From NCBI RefSeq assembly GCF_014646255.1, contig NZ_BMNC01000011.1, positions 172,552 to 236,551 on the forward strand: a stretch of 64,000 nucleotides of DNA. Direction: 5' to 3'. The position numbers and the translations under genes were made by a program. The notes under the pieces were generated by a model. It worked only from the letters and a program-made list of their open reading frames with translations. It was not told the origin of the DNA and searched no databases. Below are positions 19,184-27,588 of the stretch, piece after piece; the stretch's first letter is position 1, and each line of letters opens with the position of its first letter. This stretch comes from Lentzea pudingi. GTDB lineage: Bacteria; Actinomycetota; Actinomycetes; Mycobacteriales; Pseudonocardiaceae.

Positions 19184-19696
19184 TTAGCGGACCCAGCCGA
19201 TGAGACGCTGCGAGCCCGTGAGGCTGTTGGCGATCGATTCCTCGATGGTTTCGCGCTTCGGGCTCAGCTGGGCGGACGCGGCACGCACGAGCCACGCGTT
19301 GACCGAGCGGCCCTCCTTGGCTGCGGCCTCGTCGATCGCCGCCTTGAGCGGTTCGGGCAGGCGGACGTTGATGCGCACGGTGGTGCCGTCGTCGAAGCCG
19401 GCCGTCACGTCCTCGGCGGGAGTGGGCTCCGGCGCGACCGCGGCCGGCTCGGGTGCCCGGCGTGTCACGACGAACTTCGGGTCACGGCCCCGCAGCAGTA
19501 CCTGCACCGAGTCCGGTGCCAGGTCCGCGGTGATCTCGTCGGCGGCGGCGGACAACGCTTCGAGCAGTGCCAGCCGGATCGCCGACTCCATCGTCACGGT
19601 CAACCGCTCGACCAGCGCACTCGCTTCGTCGCCGCCGGTCTCGACGGCGGTCAGCAGCTCGCGACCGAGGGAAGCCACATACGGGGTCAGATCCAT
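19184..19696 (-). CDS. ribbon-helix-helix DNA-binding protein (HicB/Arc-like C-terminus)
   Basis: 170 residues. The C-terminal part (about 110-155) has a short basic beta strand TTVRINVRLPE followed by two helices (LKAAIDEAAAKEGRSVNAWLVRAA), the ribbon-helix-helix pattern of CopG, Arc and HicB antitoxins. The N-terminal part is helical and acidic, possibly for sensing or multimerisation. No HicA-like toxin gene is adjacent. It precedes the DUF4097-ABC-P450 unit by about 70 bp and probably represses it and itself through the repeats at 19696-19763. The ATG at 19696 is chosen over a start at 19735, which adds 13 non-conserved residues. Confidence 0.8.
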   Translation of the reverse strand: MDLTPYVASLGRELLTAVETGGDEASALVERLTVTMESAIRLALLEALSAAADEITADLAPDSVQVLLRGRDPKFVVTRRAPEPAAVAPEPTPAEDVTAGFDDGTTVRINVRLPEPLKAAIDEAAAKEGRSVNAWLVRAASAQLSPKRETIEESIANSLTGSQRLIGWVR

Positions 19697-19763
19697 GGCA
19701 TCACTATGGCACACGGTGGCACCACCAGCAAGCATTTCTGGCTCAAAGTGGCATCACTTTGGC
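19696..19763. promoter_or_regulatory. candidate RHH operator repeats
   Basis: Two direct repeats of TGGCATCACTATGGC (19696-19710) and TGGCATCACTTTGGC (19749-19763) share 14 of 15 bases. The second also contains a palindrome, AAAGTG then CACTTT around a 4-base spacer (19745-19760). The pair flanks the start of the ribbon-helix-helix gene, as expected of an autoregulatory operator. Confidence 0.5.
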
Positions 19764-19838
19764 TCACTGCAGGTCAGAGGCCTAAATCGGTACGACTCTC
19801 AGGTAAACCGAAGGCTGGAGTTCGTCGTCTACCTGATC

Positions 19839-20354
19839 GTGCAACGAGAACTGAGCGCAGACTTCGACCGGTTCGTGCTGGACCGTTCGACCGCGCTGCT
19901 ACGCACGGCCGTGCTGCTCGTGGGGGACGTCGGCCACGCCGAGGACATCCTGCAGACGGCGCTGATGCGTCTGGCCACGCGCTGGAAGTCGGTCCACACG
20001 GCACCGGAGGCGTTCACCCGCCAGGTGCTGGTCAACCTGGCCCGCGACCGGTGGCGCCGGTCCCGCAGACGGGTGTCGGAGCAGGAGTTCACGAACGCCC
20101 ACCAGGTGTCCGCGGGACGCGATCCCGCCGACACCGTGGTCGACCGCGACGCGCTGCGCCGGGCCTTGGCCAGGTTGCCGCCACGGCAGCGCGAGGCGGT
20201 GGTGTTGCGCTACTTCGCCGGCATGTCCGTGGCGGAGACGGCGGACGCGCTGCGCACGTCGGAAGGGACCGTCAAGGCGCACACGAGCCGAGCCGTCGCA
20301 CGGCTGCGCGAGTTGCTCGGAGAACAGATCACGGAGAACGCTCATGGTGTCTGA
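19839..20354 (+). CDS. SigE-family ECF RNA polymerase sigma factor
   Basis: About 171 residues, the usual length of the actinomycete SigE family (ECF41-unrelated, short form). Region 2 includes LLRTAVLLVGDVGHAEDILQ and region 4 has LPPRQREAVVLRYFAGMSVAETADALRTSEGTVKAHTSRA. The GTG at 19839 begins VQRELSADFDRFV; no good ribosome-binding site is seen, so the start is uncertain by a few codons. It overlaps the next gene by 11 bp, which encodes a membrane-anchored partner that may be its anti-sigma factor. It is divergent from the ribbon-helix-helix gene. Confidence 0.88.
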   Translation: MQRELSADFDRFVLDRSTALLRTAVLLVGDVGHAEDILQTALMRLATRWKSVHTAPEAFTRQVLVNLARDRWRRSRRRVSEQEFTNAHQVSAGRDPADTVVDRDALRRALARLPPRQREAVVLRYFAGMSVAETADALRTSEGTVKAHTSRAVARLRELLGEQITENAHGV

Positions 20355-21111
20355 CAACGAACTGCTCGACGACGTGCGCGCGGTGCTGCACGCCGAGGTC
20401 GCCGGGGTGACCGCCGACTCGGCCGCGCTGCTCGCCTCGGTGCGGCGCGGGCGGTCCCGCCGGCGGTGGCCGTGGCTCGCGCTTCCGCTGGTCGCCGCCG
20501 CGGCCGCTGCCGTGGTGCTGCTGCCCGCGCCCCAGCCCGTGCCGGTGACGGTCGCCTCGGAACGCGTGAGCACCGCACTCGAAGGCGTGCGGGGAATGGT
20601 GATCCACGAACAGGCCGAGGTGCAGGGCGACAAGTACCTCGAACCGGGTCAGCGCGGGCTGAGCGAACGGTGGCACGCCGCCGACGGCAGCGCGTTCCGG
20701 TACCGGGTCTCCGTGGACGGCAGGACGGTCGTGGACCTGAGCCGCTCGGCCGCCGGTGACGTCTTCGCCGACCACCGCACCCGCACGTTCCGCTCGCGGC
20801 CCGGCGAGTCACCGGCCGACGAGGTCTGGACGCCCGAACGGATCCAGAAGGCGATCGCCGCAGGCACCGTCACCGTGGACGGGCCCGAGGTGATCGGCGG
20901 GAAGGACACCGTGCGGCTGACCGTCGCGGCGGCCAAGGCCGAACCCGGTCTGCGGATGTGGGTGGACGCCTCCACGTACCTGCCGGTGCGCTGGGTGTGG
21001 GAGCAGGACGGGGCGAGGGCGTTCGACGTCACGTGGTTGCCGCCGACACCGGAGAACCTGGCCCAGCTCAGGACCCAGATCCCCGCGGGGTTCACCGAAG
21101 AGCCTCGTTGA
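20344..21111 (+). CDS. membrane-anchored protein partnered with the ECF sigma factor
   Basis: 255 residues. A short cytoplasmic N-terminus (about 40 residues, acidic then RRGRSRRR) precedes one transmembrane segment (about 43-63) and an extracytoplasmic beta-rich domain. That domain resembles sigma-factor-associated or LolA/RseB-like lipid-binding folds (PEVIGGKDTVRLTV, LRMWVDASTYLPVRW). It overlaps the sigma factor gene by 11 bp, so it may act as a membrane anti-sigma factor or sensor, but no zinc anti-sigma motif is present. The 3' end overlaps the convergent PARG-like gene by 20 bp. Confidence 0.75.
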   Translation: MVSDNELLDDVRAVLHAEVAGVTADSAALLASVRRGRSRRRWPWLALPLVAAAAAAVVLLPAPQPVPVTVASERVSTALEGVRGMVIHEQAEVQGDKYLEPGQRGLSERWHAADGSAFRYRVSVDGRTVVDLSRSAAGDVFADHRTRTFRSRPGESPADEVWTPERIQKAIAAGTVTVDGPEVIGGKDTVRLTVAAAKAEPGLRMWVDASTYLPVRWVWEQDGARAFDVTWLPPTPENLAQLRTQIPAGFTEEPR

Positions 21112-21877
21112 ACGCGGTGAACGTCGGCGTGCCCGTCTGGCGGTCCAGCACCGCGAAGACGACGTGCTCGAAGTAGCGGTTGTCCCGCAGCGCGAGCCCG
21201 AAGACCTGCGCGACGGTGGCCGGGTCGTTGCCGAACACGCCGCACCCCCACGCACCCAGCACGAGCCGGCGGTGGCCGTGCGACGCGGCGACGTGCAGCA
21301 CGCGGATGGCCCGCCGCAGCAACGCGAGCGGGACGGCGTCGGCTCGTTCGGGCTGGTTGCGCAGGATCGCGGACCGGTTCGGCGCCGCGGCCGTGAGGAA
21401 CGAGACCTCGTACGGCTGCGGGAGGAGAGTTCCCTTGTCGTCCTTGAACACCGGCACGCGCGGCGAGTAGATCACGCGGTCGCTGTAGACGAGGTCCTCG
21501 TGCGCGCGGTGGTAGGAGTAGAACTCACCGGCGGCGCGCAGGCAGGGGTAGATCGCCGAGCCGCGGGCGATGCTCTCCTCCTGGGCCTGCGCGCCGCTGA
21601 GGAACCCACCACCGGCGTTGCGCGCGGAGGCGAAGTTCAGCGCCGCGACGTCACCACCGAGGCGGCGCGTGGCGTCCAAAGTGGACTCGTTGGTGACGTC
21701 GATGCGGACGCCGCCGGTCTCCGGGGGCAGCGACAGCACCTCGTCCGGCAGGTGCAGGCGGGTCCCCTCGACGGCGGGGGCGACGGCGATGGTGACCTCG
21801 CCCGCCGGGGTGGAGTAGGAGCCGCGCTCCGCGATGGCGACGGTGTCGTGGGCGATCGCTCGCAACCTTGCGCTCAT
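21092..21877 (-). CDS. TIGR02452-type macrodomain protein, PARG-like
   Basis: 261 residues. The diagnostic signature GGG (89-91), seven residues, then QEE (99-101) is the bacterial-type poly(ADP-ribose) glycohydrolase motif; the two acidic residues are the catalytic position. GAWGCGVFGNDP near residue 205-216 is the phosphate-binding loop of the macro fold. It should hydrolyse ADP-ribose linkages in the cytoplasm. ATG at 21877 is chosen; an upstream frame to 21976 adds 33 unrelated residues. Its 3' end overlaps the convergent sigma-partner gene by 20 bp. The physiological substrate in actinomycetes is not established. Confidence 0.87.
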   Translation of the reverse strand: MSARLRAIAHDTVAIAERGSYSTPAGEVTIAVAPAVEGTRLHLPDEVLSLPPETGGVRIDVTNESTLDATRRLGGDVAALNFASARNAGGGFLSGAQAQEESIARGSAIYPCLRAAGEFYSYHRAHEDLVYSDRVIYSPRVPVFKDDKGTLLPQPYEVSFLTAAAPNRSAILRNQPERADAVPLALLRRAIRVLHVAASHGHRRLVLGAWGCGVFGNDPATVAQVFGLALRDNRYFEHVVFAVLDRQTGTPTFTAFNEALR

Positions 21878-21921
21878 GGTGCCCACGATTCTGGCTTGGA
21901 GCCGTCGTGCGCGCCAAGCGG

Positions 21922-22908
21922 TTAAATCCGCTCGTAGACCTCGGCGACGGCACCGAACGCGACCTTGGGCTCCCAAGTGCCATCGTCGTAGACCTTCACA
22001 ATGCCGGGAGCGGCCATGTCGAGGTCACGGCTCGGATCGCCGGGCCGGTGCGGATAGTTGGCCAGCGCGAACATGTACACGAACGCCGCGTCGACCCCCT
22101 CGGCCTCGAAGGTCTCCAGCACCTCCCGCAGGTACGTGGCCTGCTCCTCCTCGTCACGGACGTAGCCGTCCTTCACGCGGACCGGCAGCCCCGACTCGTC
22201 GTGCTCGACGATCTCCATGCTGCGCGGCGCGACGGCCCCCGAACCGCGCCAGGCCGCCGTGCCGAAGCCCGTGATCGCGACCGGCTTCCCTTGCGCCACC
22301 ACGTTCCTGATGCTCTCGGCGTACACACCGGCGACCTCGGCGGACCGGATCAGCTCGAACGACTTGACGTCGAACAGGTCCCAGTCCGGGTTCTCGAACG
22401 GGATGCACGCGTAGGTCAGCTTGCCGTGGAAGTGTTGCCGCACAACGCCTACAGCCTCGGCGAGGAACCCGTTGAGCTTCGCGCCGGCCTCCCGCATCCG
22501 TTCGGGGTCGCCCAGCAGCAGGCCCACGCGCTGCGCCACGTCGTCGCCGGGCAGGAAGCCGGAGTTCATGACGCTGAGCTCGACGCCCGCCACGAACACG
22601 ACCTCGGCACCTCCGAGCCGGATGCGTTCGGCGCGGCGCGCGCAGTCGGTGAACAGGCCGAGGATCTCGGGCGGCGTCAGTTCCAGCGGGTACGGCGAGA
22701 ACCAGACCTCCAGCCCCAGCCCGGCAGCGATCCCGGCGGCCTGCTCAAGGCGTTCCGGATCACCGCCGACGAGGTGGACTGCGTTGCAGCGCAGGTCGTC
22801 CCTGATGACGGTCAGGTCCCGCCGGACCTCGTCGAGGTCGAACTTCTCGAGTGAGATCTCTCCGTGGCGCACGAAACCGGTGTCGTACGCGATGCCTTTG
22901 GCGCGCAT
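21922..22908 (-). CDS. predicted TIM-barrel protein, glycosidase-like
   Basis: 328 residues with alternating beta/alpha segments. Acidic residues end predicted strands (VVFVAGVELSVMN, LTYACIPFENPDWDLFDV, PVAITGFGTAAWRG, AAFVYMFALANYP), the pattern of a glycoside-hydrolase-like TIM barrel. I cannot assign a family or substrate. The ATG at 22908 (MRAKGIAYDTG) is preferred to 22941, though GGTGGC is only a weak ribosome-binding match. No export signal is seen, so it is cytoplasmic. It lies 44 bp upstream of the PARG-like gene in the same direction. Confidence 0.65.
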   Translation of the reverse strand: MRAKGIAYDTGFVRHGEISLEKFDLDEVRRDLTVIRDDLRCNAVHLVGGDPERLEQAAGIAAGLGLEVWFSPYPLELTPPEILGLFTDCARRAERIRLGGAEVVFVAGVELSVMNSGFLPGDDVAQRVGLLLGDPERMREAGAKLNGFLAEAVGVVRQHFHGKLTYACIPFENPDWDLFDVKSFELIRSAEVAGVYAESIRNVVAQGKPVAITGFGTAAWRGSGAVAPRSMEIVEHDESGLPVRVKDGYVRDEEEQATYLREVLETFEAEGVDAAFVYMFALANYPHRPGDPSRDLDMAAPGIVKVYDDGTWEPKVAFGAVAEVYERI

Positions 22909-22971
22909 GCCACCGAGACTAGGTCCAAAAAGTGCGTGCACGCAAGTTTGCCGCTACGACCACCGCTGTGG

Positions 22972-24213
22972 TCACCCTCCGATCAGCCGCAGGGACGCCC
23001 ACAGAGCCACGACGGCGCCGACCAGGGTGGCGGGCACGGCGAGCAGGCCGAGCTTCGTGAACTCCGGCAGGTTCACCTCGGTGCCGTGGTCGTGCACGAT
23101 CCGCCGCCACAGCAACGTCGCGAGCGAGCCCGCGTAGGTGAGGTTCGGGCCGAGGTTCACGCCCAGCAGCACCGCGAGCACCACACCCGGTCCCATCGGC
23201 GCGACCAGCGGCAGCAGCACGAGCACCGCGGGCAGGTTGTTGATCACGTTGGCGAGCACGGCGGCGACCGCGGCCACCCCGAGCAGCGCCAGCAGGCCGG
23301 TGCCGTCCGGGATCGCGAGCCTCAGCACGTCGTCCAGTCCGTTGTCGACCACCGCCCGCACCACGATGCCGAGGCCCAGCACGAAGGCGAGGAACGGCAG
23401 CGACGCCGCCCGCACGACCTCGACCAGCGACGTGCGGCGCCGGACGAGCGCCCGCACGGCCATCGCGACCGCACCCGCGCAGGCCGCCCACGCCGGGTCG
23501 ATGCCGGTGGCGGACGCGACGACGAACCCGACGAGCGTCAGCCCGACGGTGGCCAGCGCGAACATCGGCAGGTCCTGCGGCGGTTGCTCCACGGGCGCGT
23601 GCACGGGCGCGTCGAGGTCCGTGCGGAAGAACCGCCGGAACACCAGGTACTCCACGCCGATCGCCACGACCCACGGCAACGCCATCAGCGCCGCGAACCG
23701 CGTGAAGCTCAGCCCGCTCGACGCGAACGCGAGCAGGTTCGTCAGGTTCGACACCGGCAGCAGCAGGGACGCGCTGTTGGACAGGTGGGTGCACGCGTAG
23801 ACGTGCGGCTTGGGCCGCATCCCGAGCTGCGCGGCCGTCGCGAACACCACCGGCGTCAGCAGCACGACCGTCGCATCGAGACTCAGCACCGCCGTCGTCA
23901 CCGAGGCCGTGACGAACACCCCGCCCAGCAACGTCCGCGGTCTGCCACCGGACGCCCGCGCCATCCAGGTGCCGCACGCGCGGAAGAGCCCGTCGTCGTC
24001 GCAGAGCTTGGCCAGCACGAGGATCGCGGCCAGGAACCCGATCACGGGCCCCAGCCGCACCGCCTCGTCCACGACGTGGCCGAGCGGCAACGCCCCTACC
24101 AGCACGACGACGACGGCCGCCGGGACCGCCACCGCCGCCTCGGGCCAGCCCCACGGCCGGACGACCGCGCAGACGAGCACGGCGACCAGCAGCACGACGG
24201 ACAGCGCCAGCAC
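22972..24213 (-). CDS. ArsB/CitMHS-type ion permease
   Basis: 413-residue membrane protein with about 11 hydrophobic segments and two inverted halves, each holding a conserved Asn/Thr-rich re-entrant segment (SNSASLLLPVSNLTNLLAF and NVINNLPAVLVLLPL), as in the ion transporter superfamily that includes ArsB. No ArsR, ArsC or ArsA gene is adjacent, so arsenite export is not supported by context; a carboxylate or other anion is possible. It lies 31 bp downstream of the molybdenum hydroxylase small subunit in the same direction. Confidence 0.82.
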   Translation of the reverse strand: MLALSVVLLVAVLVCAVVRPWGWPEAAVAVPAAVVVVLVGALPLGHVVDEAVRLGPVIGFLAAILVLAKLCDDDGLFRACGTWMARASGGRPRTLLGGVFVTASVTTAVLSLDATVVLLTPVVFATAAQLGMRPKPHVYACTHLSNSASLLLPVSNLTNLLAFASSGLSFTRFAALMALPWVVAIGVEYLVFRRFFRTDLDAPVHAPVEQPPQDLPMFALATVGLTLVGFVVASATGIDPAWAACAGAVAMAVRALVRRRTSLVEVVRAASLPFLAFVLGLGIVVRAVVDNGLDDVLRLAIPDGTGLLALLGVAAVAAVLANVINNLPAVLVLLPLVAPMGPGVVLAVLLGVNLGPNLTYAGSLATLLWRRIVHDHGTEVNLPEFTKLGLLAVPATLVGAVVALWASLRLIGG

Positions 24214-24244
24214 GGGATCCTCCTGCGCCGGCGGTGCTCCGGCT

Positions 24245-24703
24245 CTACCTCATCTTGGCCGCCGCCGACTTTATGGCCTGCCTGATGCGGAAGTAGGTAC
24301 CGCACCGGCACACGTTCGCGATCCGGTCGATGTCCTCGTCCGAAATCTCCTTCTTCGTCCGGAGCAACGCCGCCGCGGCCATGATCTGGCCCGGCTGGCA
24401 GTAACCGCACTGCGCGACGTCCTGCTCCAGCCAGGCCTCCTGGACCGGGTGCAGGTCGTCACCGGACGCCAGGCCCTCGATCGTGGTCACCTCCTGGCCG
24501 GAGCACTCCGCGACCGGCGTGACGCACGGCTGGATCTCCGCGCCGTTCAGGTAGGACGTGCAGGCGCGGCAGACACCGATGCCGCAGCCGAACTTCGGGC
24601 CGCGCACACCGAGCTTGTCGCGCAGCACCCAGAGCAGGGCCATGTCGGCGGGAGCCTCGACGGTGACCGGCTTCCCGTTGACGATCATGGTGTAGGTAGG
24701 CAC
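24245..24703 (-). CDS. molybdenum hydroxylase [2Fe-2S] small subunit, IorA-like
   Basis: 152 residues. The N-terminal plant-ferredoxin cluster is CGIGVCRAC plus a fourth Cys (about 38-60), and the C-terminal second cluster is CGYCQPGQ and CRCGTY. Both are complete. This is the electron-transfer subunit of xanthine dehydrogenase-family enzymes of the isoquinoline 1-oxidoreductase or aldehyde oxidoreductase type. The GTG at 24703 has AAGGAG 8 bases upstream; it lies 13 bp after the large-subunit stop. Electrons probably pass to a quinone or cytochrome because no FAD subunit is encoded nearby. Confidence 0.92.
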   Translation of the reverse strand: MPTYTMIVNGKPVTVEAPADMALLWVLRDKLGVRGPKFGCGIGVCRACTSYLNGAEIQPCVTPVAECSGQEVTTIEGLASGDDLHPVQEAWLEQDVAQCGYCQPGQIMAAAALLRTKKEISDEDIDRIANVCRCGTYFRIRQAIKSAAAKMR

Positions 24704-24716
24704 AGCTGACGCTCCT

Positions 24717-26930
24717 TCAGCGCGGGAACGGCTCGCAGTCGACCGGGAAGATGATCGGGAAGCTGGTCGGCACCACACCGGTGGCCCGCGCGTAGGCGTT
24801 GGCGATCGCGCCGACCGCGGCCGGCACGCCCAGTTCGCCCGCTCCTCCCGGTTCGCCGGTGGCCGGCATCACGTGGATCTTCACGTCGAGCGGCGCGTCC
24901 TTCTGGCGGGCGTAGTGGAACTGCGAGTACGACCCCTCGAGCGGCAGGCCCCTGTCGATGTGCAGACCGGCGCGCAACGTGGTGGAGATGGCGTCGGTCA
25001 GGCCGCCGAGCATCTGCGCCTCGAGGCCGCGCGGGTTGATCGGGCGGCCGACGTCGACCGCGATCGTCGCCTTGACCACGCGGGGGTTCTTCGGGTCGCG
25101 CGCGTCGATCTCGACCAGGCAGGCCGTGCACGACTTGTACTCGTCGTGGAAACCGATGCCCTGCGCGAAGCCCTTGGGCATCGCGCGGCCCCACCGGCCC
25201 TCCTCCACGACCTTGTTGAGCACGGCGCGCTGGCGGGCGGTCTTCAGGTACTCGCGGCGGAACGCGACCGGGTCCTTGCCCATCTTCTTCGCGAGCTGGT
25301 CGACCAGGACCTCCTCCGCGCCACGGGTGTTCGCCGAGTACACGGACCGCCACGAGCCGGTGTGCATGCGCAGGGGCACCTCGTTGAGCAGCGAGGTCAC
25401 CACGCCGAAGTTGTACGGCACCTTGCACGTCGTGAGGAACACCGTCTGCGCGAACGAGAGGTTGCCCGCGACCGGCAGTGACGCGGCCGTGGCGGTGAGG
25501 ATCTCGCCGAGGCCGTGCCGGAAGTCGGTCTCGACGGACGCCACCCGGTGCTCGAACGTCAGCACGTTGCCGAGCGCGAACGTCGCCCGCAGCTTGTGGT
25601 GGCTGGCGGCGCGCGCCCGGCCGTGCCGCATGTCGTCCTTGCGGTCCCACATGAGCTTCACCGGGCGCCGCAACGCCTTCGAGATCTGCGCGGCCTCGAT
25701 CGCGGCGTCGAAGAAGAGCCTGCGCCCGAACGAACCACCGCCCTGCGTCACGTGCACGCTCACCGCGGACTCGGGCAGCCCGATTGCCGCCGCGATGGTC
25801 TGCCGCGCCACGATCGGTGACTTCAGCCCGGCCCAGATCTCGGCCCGGTCGTCCCGGACGTCCGCGATCGCCGAGTTCGTCTCCATCGGCGCGTGGCTGA
25901 CGAACGCGAACTCGAACTCCATGTCCACGTGCTGGGTCAGCAGCGGCGGCACCACGAACGGCAGCGTGGCCGCCTTCAACTTGGCCCGGATCTCCTTGTC
26001 CGACAACGAGTCGATCGTGCCGGCGTTCCAGGTGACCTTCAACGCGTCCCGCGCGGCCATGGCCTGCCCGAACGTCTCCGCGACGACCGCGACCCCCGTC
26101 GGCACGACGCCGATCGCGAGCACACCGGGCATCGCCTTCGCGGCCGTCGAGTCGACGGACCTCACCGAGCCGTTGATCGTCGGCGGCCGGCGCACGACCG
26201 TCGGCATCGCACCGGGGACGTCGTGGTCGAGGGTGTACTTGAACTGCCCGGTGACCATCGCGCGGGCGTCGATGCGCGACTGCGGGGTGCCGATCAACCG
26301 ATGCTCTGAGGACGGTTTCGGTTGTGCGGCAAACACTCCGGTGAGCTGGGCCGCGGCCGACGTCAACAGTCCGTACAGGACTGGCCGCCCGTCCGGCAGG
26401 ATCACCGCACCGTCTTTTGTGGACAGCCGGTCGACCGCCACACCGTGCCGCTCCGCCGCCGCCGCGAGCAGCCGGGCCCGTGCGGCCGCCGCCGCCTGAC
26501 GGACCGGGCCGTACACCGACCGCATCGTGTTGGAGCCGCCCGTGAGCTGGTTCATCAGCAACTCCGGCCGCGCGTCCGCGAGCGTGACGCGGACCTGGCC
26601 GAGCGGCAGGTCCAGCTCCTCCGCGACGAGCATCGCGCAGGCCGTCGTGATGCCCTGACCGACCTCGGCGCGGGGCAGGTCGAGGGTGACGACACCGTCC
26701 TCACCGACGCTGAGCACGGCGAGCGCGCCCGCGGTCGGAGTGCCGGCCAGGATCAGAACATCGCCGAGGTCGAGGATCTCGGCCGGTTGCGGCAGCGTCG
26801 GGATGACGGCCTCGGCCGTACCGGGAACCGCGACGGTGAGCACCGGCGCGGCCACGAGGAACGTGAGGAACTGCCGACGACGAACCGGGGTCCCGGCCAC
26901 GGGGACCGGGACTTCGTTGTCACAGGTCAT
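24717..26930 (-). CDS. molybdenum hydroxylase large subunit, IorB-like, Tat-exported
   Basis: 737 residues. The Tat signal RRRQFLTFLVAAP (about residues 17-29) indicates export of the folded, cofactor-loaded enzyme. Molybdopterin-binding segments include TQGGGSFGRR and GEPGGAGELGVP near the C-terminus, where the Glu is the expected catalytic base. It is most like isoquinoline 1-oxidoreductase beta subunits and periplasmic aldehyde dehydrogenases, which hydroxylate N-heterocycles or oxidise aldehydes. The pair with the [2Fe-2S] subunit is an operon; no XdhC maturation gene lies in the window. A MarR regulator is encoded 119 bp upstream in the same direction. Confidence 0.92.
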   Translation of the reverse strand: MTCDNEVPVPVAGTPVRRRQFLTFLVAAPVLTVAVPGTAEAVIPTLPQPAEILDLGDVLILAGTPTAGALAVLSVGEDGVVTLDLPRAEVGQGITTACAMLVAEELDLPLGQVRVTLADARPELLMNQLTGGSNTMRSVYGPVRQAAAAARARLLAAAAERHGVAVDRLSTKDGAVILPDGRPVLYGLLTSAAAQLTGVFAAQPKPSSEHRLIGTPQSRIDARAMVTGQFKYTLDHDVPGAMPTVVRRPPTINGSVRSVDSTAAKAMPGVLAIGVVPTGVAVVAETFGQAMAARDALKVTWNAGTIDSLSDKEIRAKLKAATLPFVVPPLLTQHVDMEFEFAFVSHAPMETNSAIADVRDDRAEIWAGLKSPIVARQTIAAAIGLPESAVSVHVTQGGGSFGRRLFFDAAIEAAQISKALRRPVKLMWDRKDDMRHGRARAASHHKLRATFALGNVLTFEHRVASVETDFRHGLGEILTATAASLPVAGNLSFAQTVFLTTCKVPYNFGVVTSLLNEVPLRMHTGSWRSVYSANTRGAEEVLVDQLAKKMGKDPVAFRREYLKTARQRAVLNKVVEEGRWGRAMPKGFAQGIGFHDEYKSCTACLVEIDARDPKNPRVVKATIAVDVGRPINPRGLEAQMLGGLTDAISTTLRAGLHIDRGLPLEGSYSQFHYARQKDAPLDVKIHVMPATGEPGGAGELGVPAAVGAIANAYARATGVVPTSFPIIFPVDCEPFPR

Positions 26931-27049
26931 GTACTCGTCAACGACATCTGGTCGACAGGGGTACGACCGTCAGCCGAATGGGTGCACGACCGACCAGCGC
27001 ACCGCCGCACCTGCGCCGTTGATGAGACTTGTCCGCCGTACCTGCTGCC

Positions 27050-27487
27050 CTAGTCGCTCGGCGCGAGCCGGTGTTTCAGCACCGGCTCGGCACCGCCGGT
27101 CGCGACCAGGACGCTGACCAACGCGCGTTTGACCTCGTCGTTGCCGTGCACGTCGAGCTCTCGCCGGAGCCGGCGGCTGTCCTCGACCAGCCGCCTGCCA
27201 CGGCTGGTCAGCTGCGCACGCCTGATCCGTCCGTCCACGCGGTCCGGCACCCGCGTCACGTAACCGAGGCTTTCCAGCTCCAGCAACTGCTTCGACGCGG
27301 CCTGCTGGGTGACGCCGAGCAACTCGCCCAGCTCCCCCACCTTCGGCTCGCCGTCGACGAGCTGCTGGATCACGTAGCCGTGCGACATCCGCACGCCCTT
27401 GTGCCCCATCTCGTGCAGCTGCTTGAGGATCGCGTCGTTCGCGGAGCGGCCCGCGAGGTACGCGAGCGTCCCGAGGTCGATGTCCAT
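27050..27487 (-). CDS. MarR-family transcriptional regulator
   Basis: 145 residues with a winged helix (VGELGELLGVTQQAASKQLLELESLGYVTRVPDRVDGRIRRAQLT) and flanking dimerisation helices. It probably controls itself and perhaps the molybdenum hydroxylase pair downstream. A GTG at 27523 would give 157 residues, but it lies inside the palindromic operator at 27518-27541; the ATG at 27487 is therefore preferred. MarR proteins usually respond to phenolic or heterocyclic ligands, which would suit regulation of a heterocycle-oxidising enzyme. Confidence 0.88.
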   Translation of the reverse strand: MDIDLGTLAYLAGRSANDAILKQLHEMGHKGVRMSHGYVIQQLVDGEPKVGELGELLGVTQQAASKQLLELESLGYVTRVPDRVDGRIRRAQLTSRGRRLVEDSRRLRRELDVHGNDEVKRALVSVLVATGGAEPVLKHRLAPSD

Positions 27488-27517
27488 CAGGTCCACGGGG
27501 CGAATCCTGGCATTGCC

Positions 27518-27541
27518 AACCACGGTTGTACAACGATGGTT
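27518..27541. promoter_or_regulatory. palindromic MarR operator
   Basis: A 24-bp near-perfect palindrome from AACCACGG to ATGGTT with the perfect 10-bp core GTTGTACAAC (27526-27535 approximately). It is immediately upstream of the chosen MarR start, the usual place for an autoregulatory operator. Confidence 0.65.
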
Positions 27542-27588
27542 GTGATTGTGGCTCCACCGGGTTGCCGCCCCCTTCGACGCAGCGACCG

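Noticed and set aside
19184..19735. HicAB toxin-antitoxin module
   Set aside because: The RHH protein has no adjacent HicA-like or other toxin gene.
22972..24213. Arsenic resistance operon
   Set aside because: Only an ArsB/CitMHS-fold permease is present; no arsR, arsC or arsA lies nearby, so arsenite specificity is not supported.
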